From NCBI GenBank assembly GCA_032821775.1, contig JAVLRN010000003.1:1054001-1118000 (forward strand): DNA of 64,000 nucleotides. The letters run 5' to 3'. Shown piece by piece: positions 58,430 through 64,000 of this stretch (the stretch's first letter is position 1; every line of letters starts with the position of its first letter). The notes below the pieces were generated by a model that made no database searches, was not told the origin of the DNA, and saw only the letters and a program-made list of their open reading frames with translations. The DNA is from Sanguinoderma infundibulare. Lineage: Eukaryota; Basidiomycota; Agaricomycetes; Polyporales; Polyporaceae. The translations under genes and the position numbers were made by a program.

Positions 58430-60698
58430 CTACCGGGAGGCCTCCTCCATCTCCTTGCGCCATCTCCTCTGGAGGTCGATGGCCTCGAGGAAGATCTTGT
58501 ACTTGGCCTCGAGCAGTTTCTTCTCCTTCGGGCTCGCGGCCGGCTCGACCATCGTCCCCGCAGGCGTCATCTCGACCTGATCCGCACAAACGCAACGCCC
58601 GTTCATCAGCGTCCGTTCCGCAAGCTGCCCACCCGTTCGACATCCATCCATATCCGCCGGCGACCTGCACGCCACAACACGGATCGGAAGGGCGAACGCG
58701 ACTGACTCACCATGATCTCCCAGAGCGCCTGCCCGCGCTGGTCCCGCGCGAGCTTCTCCGTCTTCGCCTGCGCCTCGGCCGCGAACCGCCCGAGCATCGC
58801 CGCACCCAGCACGACGGCCGCGCCGGAGCTCTGGGGGAGCACGACGGGCACGGCGCACGTGTCGGCGAAGAGCTGCATGAGCATCGCGTTCTTGGCCTGG
58901 CCGCCGGACATGTAGATCGAGCGGATCGTGTGCCCCTTGGCGTTCATCTGGTCGACGATGTGCCGCGTCTGGAGCGCGATCGCCTCCATCGTCACGTTGA
59001 ACTTGCGCGCGAGGTCGGTGAGACCGGAGTCCTGCGCGTGGCGATCAGCACTGTCTCTAGGGTGGATGGTGGGGATAGGACGTACGAGCTGCAGGCCGAC
59101 GATGGATCCGGTCATACGAGGATCTGCCAGCGGTGAACGGTTGCCTGGAAGAGTGCGACGTGAGAGGGATGGGATCGCAAGGGTCTCGATGTTACGTACC
59201 GTGCAGGTCAGGGTAGAAGTGGAGATCCTTGGTGAGCTCCGTGAGGTTCTCGGCCTTCTTCTCCTCGCGCAACCGTTCAAGTTCATCGTGAAGGACTGTT
59301 GTGACGAAATGGTGAGTGAGGCGAAACACTTTAGGGCGGTGAAGTTTCCCAGTATTACCTTCGTGAATGTTCGTGTTCCGCTGCTGTGCTAGTTCCTGAA
59401 GTCTTGGGTATGCAGGGTGGGTCGTGATCATGAAATCGATGAGCTACGGGTTTTCGGTCAACCGCCACTTCACGGATGGAGTTTAAGGGGAAGCTCACTT
59501 GACCGGTAGACGACTGACCACCCTCATTCATCCACCACCCGGGAAAGACGACGTCCTTGTAAGGGCCCCAGACGCCGTTCACGAACACACCCTCGGGGCT
59601 CTGTCGAGAAATGAGATTTATCCCTCTTCCTTCGCAAGCTGGGCGCTCCAAAATACTCACCTGCACAATGTGGCAAGTGCTAGTTCCGGCGACAGCTGCG
59701 AGCCTATGTCTCGATTCGTCGAGGTTTGGAATAACATCGGAAAGCTCGCCCTGGACCGTGTACCTCGCCGCAACCGTCCCGAGCCAGCCCGCATAGCTGT
59801 ACTATGGCGTCAGCGACTGACAGAACGTAACGCAATGAAATCCGCATACGCGTCAATGACCCCACTGCCTACGGGCGTGCCCTCCAGCAGACCGGTCTCC
59901 TCCGCGGCCTTCTTAGACAACCCGTTTCCGACAGGCATGCCCGCGGTCAGGACCTCCTCTTTGCCCAGCTGCGAGAATTCGTTGTCGACGAACTCCTCGA
60001 GCCCAATCTTACTGAAGAACTCGGGCTGCCAGCCGCCCTTGGTGGGGACGTACGAGCATTTGCAAGCTACTGAGCAGCACGAGCGGCGGTCGAAGCCGGT
60101 GGCGCGGTAGGTGAGGAAGTCGGGGAGGTCAAAGAACTGGCAACGCTTGAAGAGTTCCGGCTTCATGTGGCGCTTCAGCCAGAGTGTCTTTGGGATCTCC
60201 ATCTCTAGCTGCGGAACGTGAGCGTGCGCGCGCGAGCGCAAAAAGCGGGATCGTGAGACGTACGCTCATCGTACCGCCAACATAGTCGAGGACGACAGAC
60301 CCGGTGCTGTTGATGAGATCCGCCTCCTTCTCGGCACGGTGATCAGCCCAGAGGATGATGTTGCGATCGCCGTTCTGTCCCAGCTGGTCGCCCTTGGTGA
60401 CGACGACGGGATCGCCATCCTGGTCTGAGACCGCTAGGGAGCATGTCGCATCGAAGCCAATACCCTTGACCTCAGATGGCTGGACGTTGGCGTTTTGCAA
60501 GCAGGCCTTGATGGCCTTGCACATGCCGGTCCATATGTTGTTGGTCGATTGCTCGAAGATGCGGTGATCCTCTTGATCGCGCCAGGTGGTGGTCTCCTCC
60601 GTGAAGGACGCGACGATGGTACCATCGGGCTTGACGAGACCAGCGCGGACAGAACCAGTGCCGACATCGACGCCGATGTAATACGCAGCCTGGGACAT
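58430..60698 (-). CDS. FGGY-family carbohydrate kinase, YDR109C-like
   Basis: Nine exons (60698-60264, 60208-59850, 59796-59661, 59600-59499, 59443-59359, 59295-59200, 59144-59086, 59031-58711, 58576-58430) give 579 residues. The N-terminal lobe has the phosphate-binding IGVDVGTGSVRAGLV and FDATCSLAV; the central part has NIILWADHRA and GTPVGSGVIDAYAGWLG; the C-terminal lobe has the adenosine motif SIYMSGGQAKN and SGAAVVLGAAMLG. This order identifies the FGGY group of yeast YDR109C and human FGGY, which phosphorylates D-ribulose. The residues of the FGGY signature are split by introns and restored by splicing. It acts in the cytosol. The other end of the pathway is not in the window. Confidence 0.92.
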
Positions 60699-61126
60699 GG
60701 TGGTCAGTTTTCAAGGGCCTTGGGTCGCCAATTGCCGCGAGGGTGGATCCTGGCGCGACTTGGCCATAGCTAATACTATTCGGAAATCTGCTCACTTTGG
60801 CCGCTGCTCTCCATCGTCCGCCACTCATCAATTCCATTGGCCACCCTTGACGCCCCCTCGGCAATACGGCCCGAGTCACATCCTCTATCGTTGACCTACG
60901 CCATAGTACAGTACACTCCACCTTGACAGCGACAACGCACGTTAAGTGTCGTCCTCCATCAGACTAGTGGTCGTCTAACGTTTGTCCCTCGCCAGTAGTC
61001 GTGCATCGAAAGGCATGGAGTCATGATGCATATGCAACGGGTTGCATACATAGCTTTTGTAACATCGTGGAAATGAGGGAAAGCAGCATACAACAAACGA
61101 CACGCAGAGCCCTAACGTCAAGCCAC
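60699..61126. other. Spacer between FGGY kinase and uL2
   Basis: Promoter of the FGGY kinase and 3' flank of the uL2 gene. No gene seen. Confidence 0.6.
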
Positions 61127-62117
61127 TTAAACCTCCTTGACCTTGACGGTACCACGCAACAGACCGGTCTGGGGAGCCACAAGCAAATGAGAGCGTGCCT
61201 CGCAGCGCAAGGAGGAAGAAACGTACCCGGCGCGCAGCAATGAGACCGACTTTCTGACCGGGGACAGCAGAACGCGCGATTGTCGAAGCCTTACCAATAT
61301 GCTGGTGGTTACCACCACCGTGAGGGTGGTCAACGGGGTTCATGGCAACACCACGAGTACGAGGCCAGCTGGAGTGACAGTCAGAACGAGCTCACAACGC
61401 CATCGTATGATCACAACGTACTTGTAGCGCTTGGCCTTGAATTTGTAGTACGCACGACCAGCTTTGAGCAAGGGTTTGTCGATACGGCCACCACCGGCAA
61501 CGATACCAACAGTTGCACGGCAGGAGCCAGAGACGGTCTTCTTCGAGCCAGAGGGGAGACGGATACGCGTCTTGTTCTCATCGGGGGAGTGGCCGATGAC
61601 GGTCGCATAGTTCCCAGATGTGCGGGCGAGCGCACCACGGTCACCGACCTTCTCCTCGACGTTGCAGACAATCGTACCCTCAGGGCACTGACCGACGGGG
61701 AGAACGTTGCCGACAGCGAGCTGGGCCTTCTTGCCGGCGTAGACAAAGGCACCAGTGTGGAGACCCTCCGTTGCGATGAAAGTCTCCTTCCGGAGCTTGT
61801 AGCGGTATGGGTCGCGGAACACGACGCGGGCAAGAGGAGCACCACTGTTCGACGCTCAATAGGGCACAAATGGGCGAAATGGGTCTAGCAATCACGCACC
61901 GGCCGGAGTCGTGGATAATCTCCTTCACAATGCCCTTGATGTAGCCATTGCGCTCCGCAAAGTCGAGGGCGCGGAATTGTGCAGGCGCCTTGTTGTGGTG
62001 GGTGTGGGATTTGAACTATGAGACGGCCGACCTCGCTTTAACAAATGTCGCATGCATGAAGCGGAGGAAACGTACGATAGCGTGAGACCGCCTTTGCGCC
62101 CGGATTACCCTACCCAT
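61127..62117 (-). CDS. RPL2: 60S ribosomal protein uL2 (Rpl2/RPL8)
   Basis: Five exons (62117-62076, 62015-61900, 61844-61422, 61368-61227, 61168-61127) give 254 residues, the exact family length. It begins [14 protein letters not shown], then [58 protein letters not shown], and the highly conserved [20 protein letters not shown] close to the peptidyl-transferase centre. It ends RGTVKVKEV. uL2 is essential for peptidyl-transferase activity of the large subunit. The intron before WPRTRGVAM was placed to restore that block. Four introns is normal for this gene in basidiomycetes. Confidence 0.95.
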
Positions 62118-62712
62118 GTCGATTCTGTAGAAGAGGGCCGTGTAAGCACGAGTATCAAGGCGCGAGCAACAGCAGATGAGAGCAGTCGCAGGAGGTCAGA
62201 GGATGTCCATCCAGATGCCGGCGAGTGCATCCAGCCCATTCTGCGCAGATTTCATCCGTTGTTTCGACCCGATGCAGTCCAACGACATCCGAAGGGGCCT
62301 CCAGAGACTTCCACAACAGCACAGAGCGACATACTCACAGTCTTCCTGGTCGGCGGTATTGTCGATGGTCGCTGACGGGCAGGCAGGCAAATCCCAAAGT
62401 GGGGATCGCAAGTTGCCGAGCGGCGCCTGAATCCAAAAGCGGTAGTCTAATAGGCGCTGACACCTTCAGACCAGCAGTAATTCAAAACTTGGCCTCCTAC
62501 GTCTTCCGTCTTCGCGGTGAATATCACAGCAAGCTTCTCAAATATTATGGACAAGTATTAATGAGGAATTATTTCCAAGAATACCCAATGCTACCGCATC
62601 CACCGCCAAGATGCTCCCGCGCTTGGAGTAATACACTGGCACGTGACTCTGAGGCTACCTTGCTGGACGCGGTTCCACGTAGCGTCCACACCAAGTTCAC
62701 GACTGGCTCTCG
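62118..62712. other. Divergent promoter, uL2 / glucosidase II beta
   Basis: About 600 bp between divergent genes. An open frame at 62225-62794 overlaps the glucosidase start in another frame and is not supported. Confidence 0.6.
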
Positions 62713-64000
62713 ATGCAACCCTGGCTGCTCCTGCTCCTGCCCTTACACGTCCTTGCTAGCAAAGACCGGCCTCTTGGTGTCTCTCCGGAACTAGCTGCAC
62801 GCTACGTACCAACGAAGAAGGGCTCGGCGGAGACATGGCAATGTTTGGACGGCTCGAAGACCATTGACTGGTCCGCGGTCAATGACGACTACTGCGACTG
62901 TGCGGACGGGAGCGACGAGCCTGGCAAGTGTTGACCATGAGATTCAACCCGATGCATTCTTAACGTTCGTACAGGCACCAGCGCGTGTCCCAACTCCCGT
63001 TTCTACTGTGAGAACGCCGGTCACCTAGGTTCCTATATCCCCAGCACTAGAGTAAGGGATGGCCTCTGTGGTACGTGAAGTACGTCCGTTGTTATACTCT
63101 CTGTTCACTCATACGCCTCCAAGAGCCCGAGTGCTGCGACGGCTCGGACGAGCTTGAAGGTGTTTGTCCGAATGTATGCAAGGAGGCCGGCGAGGGGTAC
63201 CGCGAGCGCGTAAAAGCGGAGAACAAGCTCCGTAAAACTGTACGTACGCCGCCTGATGATAGGTTTCATGGTTATTGAGTACTTGTTACAGGGCTCCAAG
63301 ATTCGGTCAACATACATCGCCTTTGCTCAGAAGGAAAAGAAACGTCTAGAGGAAGAAGTCGCTGCATCAGCTCAAGAGATCTCTACTCGCGAGAAGGAGG
63401 TTGCTCGTCTCAAAGGTACCTAGTTCGTCACTGGTGTTGCGTACTGTCTATTGACGTAGGGGGTAGATGTTGTCGAGAGGACTGAGTCGTTGTCCGCTGC
63501 TGCACTGGAGGAGAAGAAATCGTCCCGTAAGTCGCAGAACATTGTTGATGCTCACCTACCATATTTACCTGTCGCTCTAGCTCTGTACCAGTCTATCATG
63601 ACCCACCATACGGCCCTCAAGTCGCTTCAGCGCGAGCACAAGAAGCTCCTCGACCGCGAGAAGACGCTCGGCGACATCCTTGATCAGCTCCGTACAGGCT
63701 ACAACCCCAACTACCAGGACATGGCCGTCCTCGAGGCTGTTCGTGGATGGGAGCAACTTGCTGGCCTTCCCCATATCAACGATGTCGGCAAGGATGTCGA
63801 CGACTCCGACGAGCTCGGATCTGACGAGTCTGAGGATGCCGTGGAGGAGGAAGAGCTCGAGGAGGGCATGTGGACGGCCATGCAGCTCGAGCACCAGCTG
63901 GACGATCTCCTGAACACCGACTACGACGGCCTGCTCATCGAGCATGACAAGCACGTCGGTGCTCCTGCGTCTCCGACGTCGATCCGTAAGTATTGTTCAC
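62713..64000 (+). CDS. Glucosidase II beta subunit, 5' part
   Basis: Six exons lie in the window (62713-62923, 62975-63070, 63124-63239, 63292-63415, 63467-63526, 63581-63985) and the gene runs off the right edge after a donor at 63986. The N-terminus MQPWLLLLLPLHVLASKDRP is a signal peptide. Two LDLa-type Cys modules follow (DDYCDCADGSDEPGTSACPN, CCDGSDELEGVC). A coiled coil (KKRLEEEVAASAQEIS, then LKSLQREHKKLLDREKTL) and an acidic stretch come next. The MRH domain expected at the C-terminus is beyond the window. With the alpha subunit it trims glucose from N-glycans in the ER. The first intron has a GC donor (GCAAGT), the only non-GT donor I found. Confidence 0.92.

Overview
The window is nuclear DNA from a filamentous basidiomycete, most likely an agaricomycete. 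Genes are dense on both strands, introns are mostly 48-70 nt with GT-AG ends, several exons are only 3-19 nt long, and the housekeeping proteins are of fungal type. I rebuilt about 25 protein-coding genes by splicing. Each reported exon set keeps an open frame and ends in a stop codon, except the last gene, which runs off the right edge. There is also one pseudogene and one DNA transposon. I recognised no tRNA, rRNA or CRISPR array.

Layout. 0.6-1.8 kb: a small WW-domain protein. 2.2-6.05 kb: a TA-flanked element with imperfect terminal inverted repeats. It carries a spliced, intact-looking DD34E Tc1/mariner transposase and a convergent second gene of unknown function with an AT-hook. 6.2-12.6 kb: two divergent genes. 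One encodes a methyltransferase fused to a GT8 glycosyltransferase. The other is a 1015-residue protein joining a GDP-mannose 3,5-epimerase-like domain, a GT-A-like domain and a GT2 domain with C-terminal membrane segments. 12.9-26.7 kb: RAD16, a cytochrome b5-acyl-CoA dehydrogenase, TAD2, a FLX1-type mitochondrial carrier and prolyl oligopeptidase. 27.5-31 kb: a FAD monooxygenase and its decayed tandem copy. 31.2-41.8 kb: a PX protein, the ESCRT-II subunit SNF8, mitochondrial IF3, a large probable PPR-like protein and the cap-binding subunit CBP80. 42.9-53.3 kb: a YEA4-type nucleotide-sugar transporter, a PCL-type cyclin, an SH3 protein and an SSXT (SS18-like) coactivator. 55-64 kb: ribosomal protein eS25, a second cyclin, an FGGY kinase, ribosomal protein uL2 and the start of glucosidase II beta.

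How the genes fit together. Most are unlinked housekeeping genes. The exception is the 6.2-12.6 kb pair, whose domains (nucleotide-sugar epimerase, three glycosyltransferase-like domains and a methyltransferase) read as one glycan-building module expressed from a shared 1.7-kb region. GDP-mannose 3,5-epimerase is best known from plants and algae and would supply GDP-L-galactose or GDP-L-gulose, so this pair, next to an intact-looking transposon, is the best candidate here for an undescribed system. The nucleotide-sugar transporter and glucosidase II beta belong to general secretory glycosylation, and nothing in the sequence links them to the pair.
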